Shown piece after piece: positions 1-24,179 of a stretch of DNA of 64,000 bases. The stretch is from Membranipora membranacea (lineage: Eukaryota; Bryozoa; Gymnolaemata; Cheilostomatida; Membraniporidae): positions 30,662,283-30,726,282 of the forward strand of contig OU612066.1 of NCBI GenBank assembly GCA_914767715.1. The letters run 5' to 3'. The notes below the pieces were generated by a model. It was not told the DNA's origin and did no database searches. It saw nothing but the letters and a program-made list of their open reading frames with translations. The position numbers were made by a program, and so were the translations under genes. Positions within the stretch are counted from its first letter, which is position 1. Each line of letters opens with the position of its first letter.

Positions 1-609
1 TTCAGGATAAGATGTGCCTCTTTGCATTAAACATAACCCCCTTGCGTTGATAAGGAAAACCAAGTGCCGCCAACATGGATCAACCTCGATCAAATATACA
101 TCCTTGATATGTATTATAAATGAGCAGTTGTATTATAATTTCAATCATCCTTCACTTTCACTATAATTTTATACTGTGCGAATGGCTATAATTTAATCAG
201 CTCTGTTTTTTGTGCAGCATGGCCTGTCGGCATGATTGAGTCTAGCTGAATTCCCTTGTTGTTTTGAACAGTGCACCTGACCAAAATAAAATACCCCAAT
301 ATCCTCCGTTTTTTGTCCCAACAGGTCTCACATCTCAACATGTCTTCCTTCCATTGTGAATTGAAACTTTGAAACTGTTCACTCTCTCTGATTCAACGGC
401 ACTCACACGTCTAAGCAAACTGCTCTCCAACTTTCAAGTTGTCATCTCTTGTACTTGCCATTAACTGTCTTAGCGACCAAAGTCATCTCGGAAGTGTTTT
501 GCACTCGGTGCCAAAAAAAATCAAAAAAACAAAACAGAAAGATAATTGATCAGAATATCATTACTGTTGTTGATCACGTTGATAACATAACCTTTTTTTT
601 GTATTGCAG
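1..609. other. Non-coding stretch, probably intron of the gene ending at 1094
   Basis: I see no convincing exon here. The interval ends in a T-rich tract and TATTGCAG, a good splice acceptor for the exon beginning at 610, so at least its right part is intron of a + strand gene that starts outside the window. Confidence 0.5.
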
Positions 610-1094
610 TAATCATGACACCAAACTCTACACACGAAGGTCAGCGGGCCCTGAGTCAAGGTCAGTGTCATCCCTGTCAGCGTCGACTAAGGCATCGTCG
701 ACGTCACCACTAAAACACTCGAGTAACTCGTCACTGAACAGTCAGCCAGTGAACAAGAGGGTCACAAGATTCCATACCGAGTCAGCCGGCATGAAACTGT
801 GAGTTTTGCTCATAAGCATTATGCTATTTTTAGAACATTAATAGGTGATACTAATACCTCTGGTGTAAATATGCCTACAGCGCCATCTTTCCTCTTAGCT
901 CTTTAACAGTTAAAATGGCTCACAGGTCACGTTTGCCTCGTTCACCACCAACTTCCTGTGAAAATGTCTTTTTCAGTGTTGGTCGACATGTAGTCTATCA
1001 CCGTTCATTCTGCCTAGCTTCAAATTGAGATGATAGTTAAATCATCATATTCATTATTAACTTTTGCAGGCGATCCGGTCGCTCTAAGAACTAA
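610..1094 (+). CDS. 3' end of an unrecognised gene, two terminal exons
   Basis: Two exons can be joined. The first runs 610-798 (acceptor TATTGCAG before it, donor GTGAG after it). The second runs 1070-1094 (acceptor TTTTGCAG) and ends in TAA. The junction falls inside a CTG codon and keeps the frame. The encoded tail is about 70 residues, rich in Ser, Thr, Lys and Arg (SVSSLSASTKASSTSPLKH, then MKLRSGRSKN at the very end). It has no hydrophobic segment and looks like a disordered basic C-terminus, perhaps of a nuclear or cytoskeletal protein. I do not recognise the family. The 5' part of the gene lies before the window. The serine-rich composition and both splice sites are seen directly; the assignment as a real gene end is inference. 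Confidence 0.55.
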
Positions 1095-1861
1095 AGACGT
1101 CACCTAAAATCGGTTGGCCTGATTATACTCTGCGACTGAAGGCCATAAGATGTAGTGCCTCTGAGACCATAACATATACTGTCTCTGAGACCATAAAAAA
1201 GAGTGTCTCTGGGACAGTTAGCTATGCTTACTTTGAAGCAACAGTGCCACATGTACAATACACCAGCTCTGCTGCCGCACATTTTCATATATTCACCAGT
1301 TCCTGCTATGGACAATGTTGCTGCTATTCTTAGATGCTGTCGCTAACCCATACAATACAGTATATGCATTAAATGTGGTCTTTTCAAATGTTTGTGGTCC
1401 TAATTCTGTGGCTATGTCTACATCGGTATGCAGGCTCTTTTTTTGCTAGCAGTTTTTTCTTTTGTCTGTATTTCTCCCATGTACAGAGATTATTTTTTTG
1501 TTTTATAAATCATAAACATAGAGTTTTCTGCTATAATAATAAAATTTATATACAATATACAATATTATGTATTCATATTTATTACATTTTACGTACCATT
1601 TACTGCTATACAAACTTTTTTTTTCAATTTTTGTGGTCATATATTTCTTGATGAATGAGATTATATTGTATTTGTATGTACAGCGATGCTCCATGTATTT
1701 GACTTGACAGATATTCTATACCGCCTTCACTGCTTTTTCTTTAGTTGCATTTGTCAGTTGCTCACGTTTTTAAAACTTTTGCTGGAATATTTGCTGAAAA
1801 TGTCGATGTTTACATCTCCTAAATGGATTGTGTATCTTATGAGAATGAATGCACAGAGGCA

Positions 1862-1867
1862 AATAAA
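1862..1867 (+). terminator. Candidate poly(A) signal AATAAA
   Basis: AATAAA about 770 nt after the TAA at 1092-1094, in a very T-rich 3' region. It is the first clear canonical signal on this strand after the stop, so it may end the transcript of the upstream partial gene. Confidence 0.35.
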
Positions 1868-2221
1868 TTTAAACTTTGTATCATTTAATTTTTTGATTTT
1901 TAAACTGCACATGTTCTTATTATTTGTTAGTGTTCTTCTGTTTGTTGTGAAATGAGAGTATTTTGAATGAAATTGATTTTCAATGTATTTATTTATTTTT
2001 TATGTTTTGTAACTAAATGTTTATTACAGTATTTTTAGATGTCTTATTTATATAGCTAGATATGTAGATGCTGTTTTGATTTGAAATACTATATTGGCTC
2101 ATGAAATCCCATATCTCAAGCTCATCACCCATTTTAATTTTATGTTTGATTTCAGTGGACCCTCAGATTGGAAGCACTTCAAAAAAGTATCCGTTGAATT
2201 GACAGCATCAGTAACAAACAG

Positions 2222-2291
2222 TAGCCCGGGCAGGCTGTCTGCGGTGTGTGGGTGGGAAAACCCACCAAACCCAGATAGCCTGCCCAGGCTA
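2222..2291. mobile_element. 70-bp micro-MITE with 9-bp target duplication
   Basis: The left end TAGCCCGGGCAGGCTGTCTG pairs with the reverse complement of the right end, 18 of 20 positions matching, and a second inner stem (GTGGG/CCCAC) fills the middle. Both sides are flanked by AACAAACAG (2213-2221 and 2292-2300), a 9-bp direct repeat. A similar partial phrase (GGCAGGCTGTCTGGGGTG) occurs near 61400. The size and duplication suggest an internally deleted DNA transposon, of hAT or Mutator type by duplication length only. Confidence 0.6.
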
Positions 2292-2328
2292 AACAAACAG
2301 GCTGTAGGCACAAATAATATGATAACTT

Positions 2329-2360
2329 ATCAGAGACTATAGATATCTATAGTCTCTGAT
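2329..2360. repeat. Perfect 32-bp palindrome
   Basis: ATCAGAGACTATAGAT is followed immediately by its exact reverse complement. The flanks AACTTAT and ATCTTAT match at 6 of 7 positions if the core is taken as CAGAGAC...GTCTCTG. Related imperfect palindromes occur near 4550-4585 and 10049-10081. Confidence 0.75.
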
Positions 2361-5300
2361 CTTATATCGTATAGGTCAGGGATTGACATGTTGTTCAGCT
2401 CAATCACAAGTGTTGAGGTTTTCAGGCAAAGAATTTAAAAGAGACCACAACCTATAAACAAAGAAAACTACATTAAACATAAATTAGGAAATTGACTAAA
2501 CCCTCTAGGGCTTGACTGGAACAAGGTAGAGGCCTGAGATTAAGATTAGATCAACTCCGATACTACTTATCTGCATTTGAAGTTGACTCACTAGTAAGGT
2601 TGCAGCAACAGGAAGTTCAGGCAAATTGGATTAAACTTTTTTCAAATAAAGATCATCCTATAACTAAATACCATTCATAGTTTTACTGTATGACGATACA
2701 TTCCGCTCACCCTCACACAGTATTAGACCGTTTATGCTAAGTAGGAATGGTTTCACAAATATCTGAAACAGTAACACCGATCATGGATAAACTCCCATCG
2801 ATATCCCTGCTTAACCTTTGGATGTTGCCCTTTCAATTTCCAGACTTTCTTTCTTTTATCTAAGATCAAGCAGGTGAATTCATCGATGTCCGCTAATTGA
2901 GCAGTTTTTTGTGTATCATGGCATCAATTTCCAAGCAGGATCTACTTGAGCTAGTCGCAATAAATCAGGCTATTTAGATGGTATTCACATAAAAAAGCGA
3001 CATTACTCTCGAGTGCAGTGTGATTGAGGGCCATTACAAAAAGTTGCACAAGTACAATTCTCAACACTGGACAATGGATTGCCATGCTGTCACAAAAAAT
3101 GAACAAAACCAAAAGTCGCTCAATAAAAGTGAAATGTAATCAAGCCCAAATTGCTCTAGTTGCACAACATTACAATACGTAACAGACTACATGTGTTTGT
3201 AATAATTTACAGCGAGCAGTGAGTTTCCTTGCTCTCCTATGAGGCTCCAAATTACATTTTTTACCGATTGATTTTTGCAACTTGACACCACTGATCAAGT
3301 CATTATACCAATTAGTGCGTGATTAGATGATGCCTTATGTAGTATTAGCTAACGGCTATGAGAACTTGGTCATCATACGCACAGAGAATGAAGAGGGAGC
3401 TTATCGCTGACATGGAATATGTACCCAAGTATTGGGCTCATTGTTCCAGCTGATATTGGAGTTCAAATCGAGATTTAGACTGAACAGCATTGTGGTTTAC
3501 GATTGAGGAACACTTAAGTCTATGAGAGGCATTTAAACACGTACTTACATGAGATAAATACAGATTTACAAGGTAAGTCACGCTACGTCGTTTTTTCGAT
3601 TTACACGTCTTGTACTCTGATCAAATTTAGTCTGACTTATATCCTGTTTCTGAAAGCATGTCGGTCATGAAGTTTTTGACTAATTCAGGTGAGTTGTGTT
3701 AAGGCAAGAAGCGCTTTCAATTAAATTTGATGTTTTCCAACAGCAAAATCTATTGCGTCATGTCCCAAGCTGCTAAAAAGAATCAAAACACAAAACAGTT
3801 GTACTTGTTCGTAGGACTTGAAGAGTTATAACATTGACCCCAGGTTGATTTGATAAAAAAAACTATATATTACTAACAAAGTAAAGTGGACAATGGGCAT
3901 GCTTTACATGGCATCTCAGTGTTTTAGGACGTTGACTCTCAAATTGTTGGGCTCTGCAGCAAAAAGTCATATTTGAGGCTGATATCAGACAGTAAGTGCT
4001 ATTTAACTTCCGTAAATGTCTCTCCAAGGAGTTAAGTTGAGTCAGTGAGGTGCCATCAAGGATATAATTAGCTAGTCAAGGGTTGTTAGTGATTTTGTCA
4101 CTTTGGGTATGGGACATCAAAATGCGCTTATATCTCCAGCTAGAAAACTTGTACAAACTGTCTGTGATATTCACATGACATACAAAAAACCGTGCCACCT
4201 GATGTGCTGGCATTTTGGGGTGAGGGTATAAGAATAAAACATACTCTCTGTGGCGTCAGTTGTAAGCTCATCTCGGAATATAGATACTGGTATAGCAGGT
4301 CAAACATTAATATTACACGTGAGTTAGTTTGTTCAATGTTGGCAATTCTTAATGGAATGTAATTTGGGGAAATAAAATTTGTTTCCATGCTACGTGTTTT
4401 GTTCTATCTTGTAACTTTCTATTTTGTTACGAATCATTGAAGACTAGTTCTAATCATTATCAAAGAAATTCTTAATTCTATCTCACAGTTGTAGGCAAAA
4501 AAGCATTGTATTTTTATTCATCGGTATTGTGTCTTTTTGGGTTATCATCCAAGACTATAGATAATCCATCCATAGACTCTGGTAGCACCAAATTGATAAC
4601 GTAATCTGAAATCTGAAACGTCAAGTTGAGTGGACAGACTGTCTTACTCAGTTGAGAAAATCATGTCTTTGTGGAGAATGTTTTTTTATTTGTTTGTCAT
4701 ATGTCTCTTCGCTTGAAATTTGGCCTGTTGCCTACACGACGTGATTATAAAATACGCATGCATGCTCATCAAATGTCTTTGCTGGAACGCTGCATGATAT
4801 CATAACAAATTTATGATATGAGCTGCCAATGCCAGAACAGATTATCAAAATCGCTGCCAGTTTATGCTATCTATTTTGAATATTGGTCTCAAATCCAAGC
4901 TCAACACAATTCGTTGACAAATGATATTGCACGCCATTTTGTATGCGCTCTTTAGTGAAACGTCATAGGTTGTAAGACGTGGTAAATGCATCAGATAGTC
5001 ATTTTTGTTCTGACATTGAGGCTGAGGAGACATTGTTTGCGTCTTACTGGATAGTTATTGAATTTTCAAATTTTTGCTGAAGTAAACTTGAGAAACTGAA
5101 AATGGCGATCATGAACGGTAGGTTTGACAACCTTGTTTTATAAATGGGAATGCATTCCTAGTGCCTGTACAACATACAAATGATATAATTCTGCTCAATT
5201 TCATCGCAATAAAAAACTTTCTGCTGCATAATGCGATATTTTTAGCATTAATGGCTAATTTCACACATGTGACGGTGGCCGCGAAGTCCCAAACGTCTTC

Positions 5301-6783
5301 GCAATTGTGTAACTGAGGGTCCAATATTTTGTATTTGACACGGCTGCAAAGGCATGTATGATAGGGGAAAGAACGAGGGAAGGGTTTTTGAAATCAGAAT
5401 GTTTTTCTCTTTTCTGTCATGTTCATATTGGTTGTATAATTTGTTTTCACATCAAACTCATTCACAAAAATCTCGCATTCGTTTCGACTTCTTGCCGAGT
5501 ATGCTACTCCTTCAAACAAGTACGCTTGTAGACTTGTAATATTTTTAGCTCTATCGATAGTAATGACTCACTAGTCTACGTACTAGGATATTGTAAATTG
5601 GAAAAAAACTAGCATAAATCGTAACTCAATTTTAATAAAACACTCTCGAGACTACGGGGTATGCAAATCATGAACATGCAGAGAACTAGACAAAACTGTG
5701 CATGCAATTAGTCTGAGACTAAGATATGAATGAATAATAGTACATGCGGAGTCTATACCTCATCAAGGGTCAAAATGTGGTAACATTAGTCACTTGGTGC
5801 ATTGCGGTACTTGCAGACATCTCGGTTTTTGTTTATGTCTGTCTGTGGGTACATTTATAAAAAAAGGTAGATTTTCTTAGGGTTGGACTCTTCTTGAAGG
5901 CTTTAACAAAGGTCTGGAATCTGTATAAGTTTGCTCCTACTGTGCTTCTAAACCTTATGAACTGTAAGAATTGTACATATTTCTGGTAGAATGTATCGAA
6001 AACATCACGTAAGTCATAGTCTAAGCCTTCAGGCGGTGTTTGTTTCTTAAAACATAACTACATGAATGCACTTCATAAGACAGGAACTGTTAAACAATTT
6101 TAAAGTAGTTTTATTCATTTATAGTTGCAAAATACAAAAATATGAAACACCTTTAAAAATTTGAAGTACATGCTTTTCTTACATCGGCAACACAGCCCAA
6201 ATTGACGTAACGAGTGTTCTGAACTGGAAATACTTGAACCCATGCTCCCAGACACAATATCACATTATTGATAGCATCGGTTCAACAGCATAGTTCTGCC
6301 GGAAACTGTCAAGTGGGAACAAGTTCCTTATACCAATAACCAATAAAAATTAACAAGGCATGCTGAAAGCAAAAGTAAAAATACAATTTAAAATCAGCCA
6401 AAAATAAAATTACGTTACGTCTTTCTAGGTTTCCTTATAAAAAGGATACGAGAAAAACAAAAAAACCCTATTTTAAATATATTTCTGGTTGAAGGTTGAC
6501 AAAGTATCAGTGCAGTAGTGATACTGGGATCTAAAATTAAAGTCAATCTCCAATAAGATAGCTGAGCTATTGGGCAGCTTTCTTGCAACTATCTATTAAT
6601 CATGAATTCAGTCTTGACATTGATTTACAACTCAAAGAATGCTTTGTCAGAGTTGACTCTCCTTTTCAAACATGTACTTCTCATTTTTGTACATTGATTG
6701 TGTCAAAAGCATCCTTGTGAGGATTTTATTCTGTCTCTGTTCCGTTTTTACAGCAGCATTAGCGAGACTGAGGGTCAGTGAAG

Positions 6784-7914
6784 ATGTCAGCAGGTGCGGC
6801 GGTTGTCAGTCGTGTGTGCAGAGAGCACAATGCCAGGAGATCTAAATTAGCCCGTAACCCTCCGCGCCCCCCACCTCAACCAGACATGACCATACAACCA
6901 AAGGCTAAAGGATGCTTCCTCCCCTGTGCCAAGGTACCATGCACCATCATGATGGTATCGATGGGAGTTATGGTACTTGGCGGATACATGTGTAACTTAG
7001 CGTTTCATGCTGACTATTATGCACTTGAGTACACGATAGTGAATAACGTAACTACCAATAGTACGAATCAGGCTATGTTTAAAGGCCTGAAATCGCTGAC
7101 GTACATCGGACCTAGTTTTATAGGAGTGGGTTCCTTCCTCATTATCATATGTTGCGTGGTGCTATTTGATTTACGAGAGAAAAAAATGAAGACACTACTT
7201 CAGATAAAATTAGAATCTCAGCAGGGCTTGAGTATGGAATACACAAACAGGCTAATATTAGACCGAGCCGCTGAGAAGCAGGCAGAGATAGAGCAAGGCA
7301 GCAAACTAGCCGATGTGACTGCTTCATTGACTAAAACAGCCAAACAGGGCACATCCCCTCAACATTCAGTAGACAGTGAAGGTACAGCAAAGATTTCCGA
7401 TCCGCCTAAAACTCCGGAGATAATACCGAACTCTCCTCAAAATACGACCGGGAATCCTATACCAGAATACTGTGAGCAAATAAACAAAATATCCACAATT
7501 AGCCAGCCGCCAACACCGGCAAAAATACAGATGCAATCACCTAGCAAGCTTCCACCTTATATTAATGACTGCGCAGCAAAGGACAAGTGGTTTCCACTCA
7601 TGCAACTGACCAAAATGGCACATGACAAAGGTCGTATTCTTAAAAAGAAACGCAAGCGCAGTCAAAATGATACAGCCATCCCTCAACAAGTTGGGAACAT
7701 TGACCCGGAAGCACAATCCAGCCTCAACGATCCTCCAGATTATTTGCAATGTGTTCTTGATGAAAATCAAAATGAATCACTATTAGGCCCAGAGAAACTT
7801 CAGGGAGAAGAAGGTTTTCCACATGTATACATTAATGAGATAACTCCAAGTAACTCGGGCCACAGCATGCAAAGTGGACCACAGCAGAACCCAAATGGGG
7901 ACTTTATTCTATGA
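6784..7914 (+). CDS. TMEM200-like two-pass membrane protein
   Basis: A single open exon encodes 376 residues from ATG 6784 to TGA 7912-7914. An acceptor (TTTTTACAG, ending 6753) lies just upstream, so a 5' non-coding exon is likely spliced on. The N-terminus is basic and proline-rich (PPRPPPQP about residues 26-33). Two hydrophobic segments follow at about residues 51-73 and 105-128, separated by a short loop with N-x-T/S sites (NVT, NST). The second segment, YIGPSFIGVGSFLIII followed by a charged LREKK, resembles the TMEM200A/B/C family, which has the same two-segment layout and a long polar tail. The remaining 250 residues are polar, with TP, SP and PP motifs and a KKKRKR basic cluster, probably disordered and cytoplasmic. 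The family call rests on the membrane core only. It is convergent with GOT2. TMEM200 function is poorly defined. Confidence 0.7.
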   Translation: MSAGAAVVSRVCREHNARRSKLARNPPRPPPQPDMTIQPKAKGCFLPCAKVPCTIMMVSMGVMVLGGYMCNLAFHADYYALEYTIVNNVTTNSTNQAMFKGLKSLTYIGPSFIGVGSFLIIICCVVLFDLREKKMKTLLQIKLESQQGLSMEYTNRLILDRAAEKQAEIEQGSKLADVTASLTKTAKQGTSPQHSVDSEGTAKISDPPKTPEIIPNSPQNTTGNPIPEYCEQINKISTISQPPTPAKIQMQSPSKLPPYINDCAAKDKWFPLMQLTKMAHDKGRILKKKRKRSQNDTAIPQQVGNIDPEAQSSLNDPPDYLQCVLDENQNESLLGPEKLQGEEGFPHVYINEITPSNSGHSMQSGPQQNPNGDFIL

Positions 7915-9080
7915 TATTTTATGATTCCCAAAGCGTAGGAGAAGTATGTTGGCCAAGGAGTTCTGTGATTAGAAAATGAAAATAATTGCTGATTTTTCGC
8001 ATTTTTACAAAACCGCATTTGCTGTCCTTATGTTATTTCTGTGAATCATCTCTCTGGAGTAGCTGTGAATCCTTGACCACCAAGGCCGCCCATAACTGCC
8101 TTATAGCCGCAATCAAGAGCACTTGCGGTTGCATCGAAACTTACGTAATAACCATCCTTTACACCTACATGCATGAAAATGGTATATTAATTATTGAAAT
8201 TCATTTTTTGCCAACACAATCATAGCACAATCATCGTTGGCGATGCCATTTTGTCAGTTATTTGTTGCTTCCATATCCCAATTTCGTGTTTATCAGCAGC
8301 ATTTTTTGGCTGTTTTGATGTAACGTAACTATGATGGCATTTTGATGCACCACTCAAAGCGTAATCATGACAATTAGTACTTTGCCTACAAGTGTACAGG
8401 TTTAATTTTGACATTTTGCAGTTTTGTATGATTTTAGCCTTGCTTCAATTCTAGCAGAATTGCTGCAGATCAGATGGAGTTCAGCATCAGTTTGACTACA
8501 TTACTCATTTTATGAACTGTGGACTTCCGAAATGAGTTGCAATCGAAAGTTACATATAGATAATCAAGCACCACAATTCTGTGTTTGTTTCCGAGTTTTA
8601 TGTATTGAAAATTACTCTATTGGTTAGCAATTTTTATCCTATCTCTAAACTAGTAACAGGAAAATACAAATTCCAAACAAGTTTTTTCAGTTTCTCCATA
8701 TAGACACATTGAAAGCAGTATTGAAATATCCAGATCTCTTTGTTGCCATCGGACGAGGCAAACGGAACACTGAAAAATGCACAAAATAGGTAACAAATCA
8801 TGGCCGAACCTCTTAACTTTGTGAAGCACAACTATTAGAAAATAGTTTATAAAATCACAACAAGTGCTGAAAGACACAAAATTATCCCAGAAACAGCTAA
8901 ACTGTTCCGGTATGTGAGCAATCGCAAAGCAGTTCTTACAAAAATGAAAAACGGTAAACTACAATCTACATGTATAGAAAACCAGTAAATAGAACAACCA
9001 GGTAGTAAGCTGCCATGATGTTTAGTGATATGAGTGATTTGTTCTGCTTCCCGTATTCTCACCAATAATACTACGAAGTT
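7915..9080. other. Convergent 3' regions of the TMEM200-like gene and GOT2
   Basis: Both flanking genes end into this 1.17-kb stretch. No exon is evident. No canonical AATAAA was found for either transcript here; on the minus strand an ATTAAA lies near 8401, about 680 nt past the GOT2 stop, and could serve. Confidence 0.45.
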
Positions 9081-20505
<11,425 letters not shown>

Positions 20506-20645
20506 GTTTTAGGTGATCAAGGTAAGGGATTTTCAACAAGAAGCCGGCTTCGTGAGCTGTAATAAGTCTTCCACTCTTTTAGAACCTTGCATGCACAGGA
20601 AACATGCAAGTTTAGCTCCAATTTATGAATTTCATTGAGGGTGAT

Positions 20646-20731
20646 ACTTGAGGGTGCAGGTCTATGTTCCGTTCGGATCTAAGTTCCGTATGGGTCTATG
20701 TTCCGCTGATTTTTGGGTCTTTAGTCCGCTG
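20646..20731. repeat. Phrase array TATGTTCCG, inverted partner at 31083
   Basis: Starting from ACTTGAGGGTGC, the variants TATGTTCCG, TAAGTTCCG, TATGTTCCG and TTTAGTCCG occur in this order with GGGTCTATG between some of them. The array at 31083-31165, read on the other strand, has the same opening phrase and the same order of four variants. Confidence 0.65.
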
Positions 20732-21061
20732 CTCCTGCCTATACTCAATGCCCATATTATGTTTCGCCCCAACTGACAATTGATAACTCCAAAAAAAGGC
20801 AACTCCCTATAATAAAAAAGAGAATACAGGGAGAGTGGGAATCATAGCAAAACCCAACTGTTATCAATGAGCCAACCAATGAGTTAGTAATACACTTGAG
20901 CTCAACCATTTAAGTTAGGTTTGGCAATATGCCTTATCTTCTCATGGGATTTATCAACCTTGACAAAAGTTAGCATCACGCCATTTTTGATAACCGATGG
21001 AATTTGCATTACAAAAGTTTATGCTGTTCTGAATGGGCATTAAAATCCGGCGCTGGCAACT

Positions 21062-21171
21062 GGTGTTGTAAGGCGTGTGGCCTGTGCTGTATGGGACACG
21101 TCTTACAGCACTCAAGGCCTATACAGTTTTGTTGTGTTCCATACAGCACCTGCCACAGGTCTTATAACACC
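21062..21171. repeat. 110-bp imperfect hairpin
   Basis: GGTGTTGTAAGGCGTGTGGC at the left pairs with GCCACAGGTCTTATAACACC at the right; inside, TGTGCTGTATGG pairs with CCATACAGCAC. Four nested blocks of stem are visible. It is MITE-like but no target duplication was found. Confidence 0.6.
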
Positions 21172-22358
21172 CATTGCACCTCAGGAAGTTGTATGAGTGT
21201 CTAATGGAACTGAGTACTTAAAATGCATTTAGTACGCAACACTGCCTGCACCATCAAACTCTCTAATATGATATTTTTTATAAGATTGGGGACACAGTTG
21301 AAACTAACAGTTGGACAGCATATCGAACAGCAAAGTTACTGTTGAAATACAGATCTGATAATTTCACGCTGGTTATCGTTATGCCGGCTGTTGCTGCCGA
21401 GTGGTGAAGCCTTTTTAGAAAAATCCTGACAAACAAACGTTGCTCAAAATCCTCGCTCCTTTAGTCTTTCAATTTAGACAAATTCATTTCCAAATTGTCC
21501 ATTCAGAATATGGTTCCATCATGCAAAAAGCAATATGACTTGCAATTTGACATGTTACAGGCGGAATAATCAGATAGCGATTTTAATGCTTTTTAATCAA
21601 ACACCAGTTGTCTCCTCTCTCTCCATGGATAGACAACTAGCTGATAATTATAATAATAAAAATTCATTATTAAAATCACTTGTCAAAATTTTTGATTACT
21701 AGACATTGAGCATTCAACATTATCAATATAAATCGTTTTCATTGATACTAATCACTGAGAAAAATGAAAAATCTAGCTTAGAATTATTATGAATAGCTTG
21801 TCAACTTTAGTGACTTAAGCGGTAAAATGCCTCTTTTTGCAGGCGAAAAGATGGTACACAATTATTATATTGTTAAGCAGTGAAACAGGAAAAGTTCCAT
21901 CTAACATTTGATTTTTTTAATGTGACTGCAATTATAATAGTATAATCAATGAGTTTTCAAACACTAAATCAACAGTTTGTGTCATCATAGTCTCTGAGAG
22001 AAAAGTTTCAGAGATAGGCACACTCTCTAATGTAGCTCAGCCACTCTAAAAATCACCTGCAAAAAATTGTCTCGCTTCTATTCCTAAGTACATAAAAATT
22101 GTCATGAGACTGTTTGGAAATAAGGTAACCGGTTCAAACATATTCTGAACTGGGTAAAAGCTGATCCAATATAATTGAACAGTGAAAACATATTTAATCG
22201 ATAAAATCAATCTACATAGGATGTTTTTATTTTACCTTCATTAAATAAGAGGTCCTTTTTCCCATGTTTTGAATTCAGAGTTTTGGCCCCTTATCAGTTA
22301 GGAGCGGAATGATTCAAGGACCATACATGTTCCTCTGTTATAGATTTGTATGTCATAC

Positions 22359-22373
22359 ATATATATATATATA
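22359..22373. repeat. Short (AT)n microsatellite
   Basis: An uninterrupted run of alternating A and T, about seven units, in AT-rich sequence. Confidence 0.8.
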
Positions 22374-24179
22374 CACATAGTATTTATATGAAACTTAACT
22401 CTACAACAATGAACTAATTGGGTTTCCCTAGATCATGTTTATGAATGAATGTGATAGGTTACCAAAAGTTGAGATGTAGGAATTATGTTTATTAAGTTTT
22501 TGAGATATAAATTAAATATTGAGGAGGGGCACCTTGTTTATATCAGTCAACATGGTAATGAATATGCGGACTGTTTTCAGATTTGCCATGTTATCACTGT
22601 TAACAATATACTGTTACCCCTACAGATGTCGCAGCTATTGGGGGTAGTTACATGTTGAGTTGGTGAACTGAAAAATCTAGAACCTGACAAGACCAAACTC
22701 ATGAGTACTAGTGCTGCGGATCTGTATTTTTTATATCATAACAGCATCATCCCCGTTTACTGTTGGAATTGTCCAAACAGAGTGATCATGAATTTACGAC
22801 AGGCGAGTTCTGTGCTAAAAGTATGCATGTAATTGCAGTAATTATTGACAAGGCACAATTAAACTAAGACAATCTGTTTGAAAGAGACAGCTGACAGCGC
22901 AACCTTGATGGTGAGCTTTCTGGTCAAGAAACCTGATATGAGCGCTCCTACATTTCTTTTCTTGAATATGAACTTGCTTGACATGAAGGAAACATTGTTG
23001 CTGCCGATTTTTGCTCTGATCTGTTTCATTTCATTGTTTAATTTTAAATATACGGAGGCGTGTATATTGAAAATTAGATCATTTTTGGAAGCAGAAACTC
23101 TATTTATGATGATCTCTGCAATCAATAGATTCAGCAACACTAGCTGAAAAAGTTGCCAAGTTGAAGATGTATCATTTACCGATCGTCCTTTGATTATAGA
23201 ACCATGGTAAAACTTATCATATCAATTTGAATCACAAGGTACTGGTGTGAGTGTATTTGTAGATTTCAAGATCAAAGAAACTAATAAAAATCAAACGCGA
23301 TACTAGAACAACGCTAAAATTGCAAGAATCAAATCTACTCATTGGATCGAACGAAACCATGAACAGGTCTTCAAGAAGCTCAAGCCGGAGTAGTGTATCT
23401 GGTTGCTCATTTTCATACATGAAGATTTTTTGCAAGGGTCATTTCAGGTAAACAGTATCACCTACTTAACTCGACAACTCTGCTGTTTGCTGCGTCGCAA
23501 ATGATGCTGGTGGTGGCGTCAAAACCATTTTGATTGCGCAGTGGAGTGCATTGAATTCAATTCAATTTCTCTCAATTTTTTCTAGACCACATAACGCTAT
23601 ACTTTGGCACCCTGCAGCGAATATAACATAATACCCTGATATAGTATATTTTTTGATGTTGTAGAGGTGCTCCAAAACCGGGGCAAATCCATTGGAGAAG
23701 GCCATCATTAACATACATAATATGAAAAACAATTCAAGTTCCCAGGTTTCAGATATCAATTGTCATTTAATGAGGTTGTATTTTACGACATGGTGAGATG
23801 TGTTGGAATTGAAAGATCAGTAGTTCTCCTATAATATTTCAGTAAGCAAAAATCAATGCCCATAATGTGGCAGACGAAATATCTGTAATGTCTGATTGCC
23901 AAAACTATGCTTATAAAAGCAATTTCACATGATACTTTTTTATGCATACCCGAACATAATTTAGGTTCTTACTCCTTAGATGGCTGCAAGTGCGAGTTTG
24001 TGGCATCACATTACAACTATTCACTTTTGTTTGATAATGTTTGTAAGGAATTTGATGATGTGATGCCTCAAACATGCATATACAGCTATCTGAGCACTTT
24101 TAACGCATCAGAATGTCCATTGAAGTACAAATTGGAGTTGTCTGCTACGGGTTGTTGAGCAGACAATCTGAAAGAAGCT

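Larger units (their letters stand above)
1095..6753. other. 3'UTR and intergenic or 5' intron sequence without recognised genes
   Basis: Apart from the poly(A) signal and small palindromes listed separately, I see no coding exon. Short open frames in this stretch lack splice-site support or family resemblance. Around 1150-1215 the phrase TCTCTGAGACCATAA occurs twice with a third partial copy. The right end (TTTTTACAG at 6745-6753) is a good acceptor for the exon carrying the start of the TMEM200-like protein, so part of this stretch is probably its 5' intron. Confidence 0.5.
20506..24179. other. Upstream region of GOT2 and repeat-rich spacer
   Basis: The 5' flank of GOT2 should begin here on the minus strand. 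I could not identify a TATA box or a defined promoter. Repeat features inside are listed separately. Overlapping short frames at 22859-23147 on both strands are AT-rich and resemble no family. Confidence 0.4.

Noticed and set aside
22859-23147. Overlapping 93- and 89-codon frames on opposite strands
   Set aside because: AT-rich chance frames without splice sites or recognisable motifs; both strands open at once is typical of low-stop sequence.
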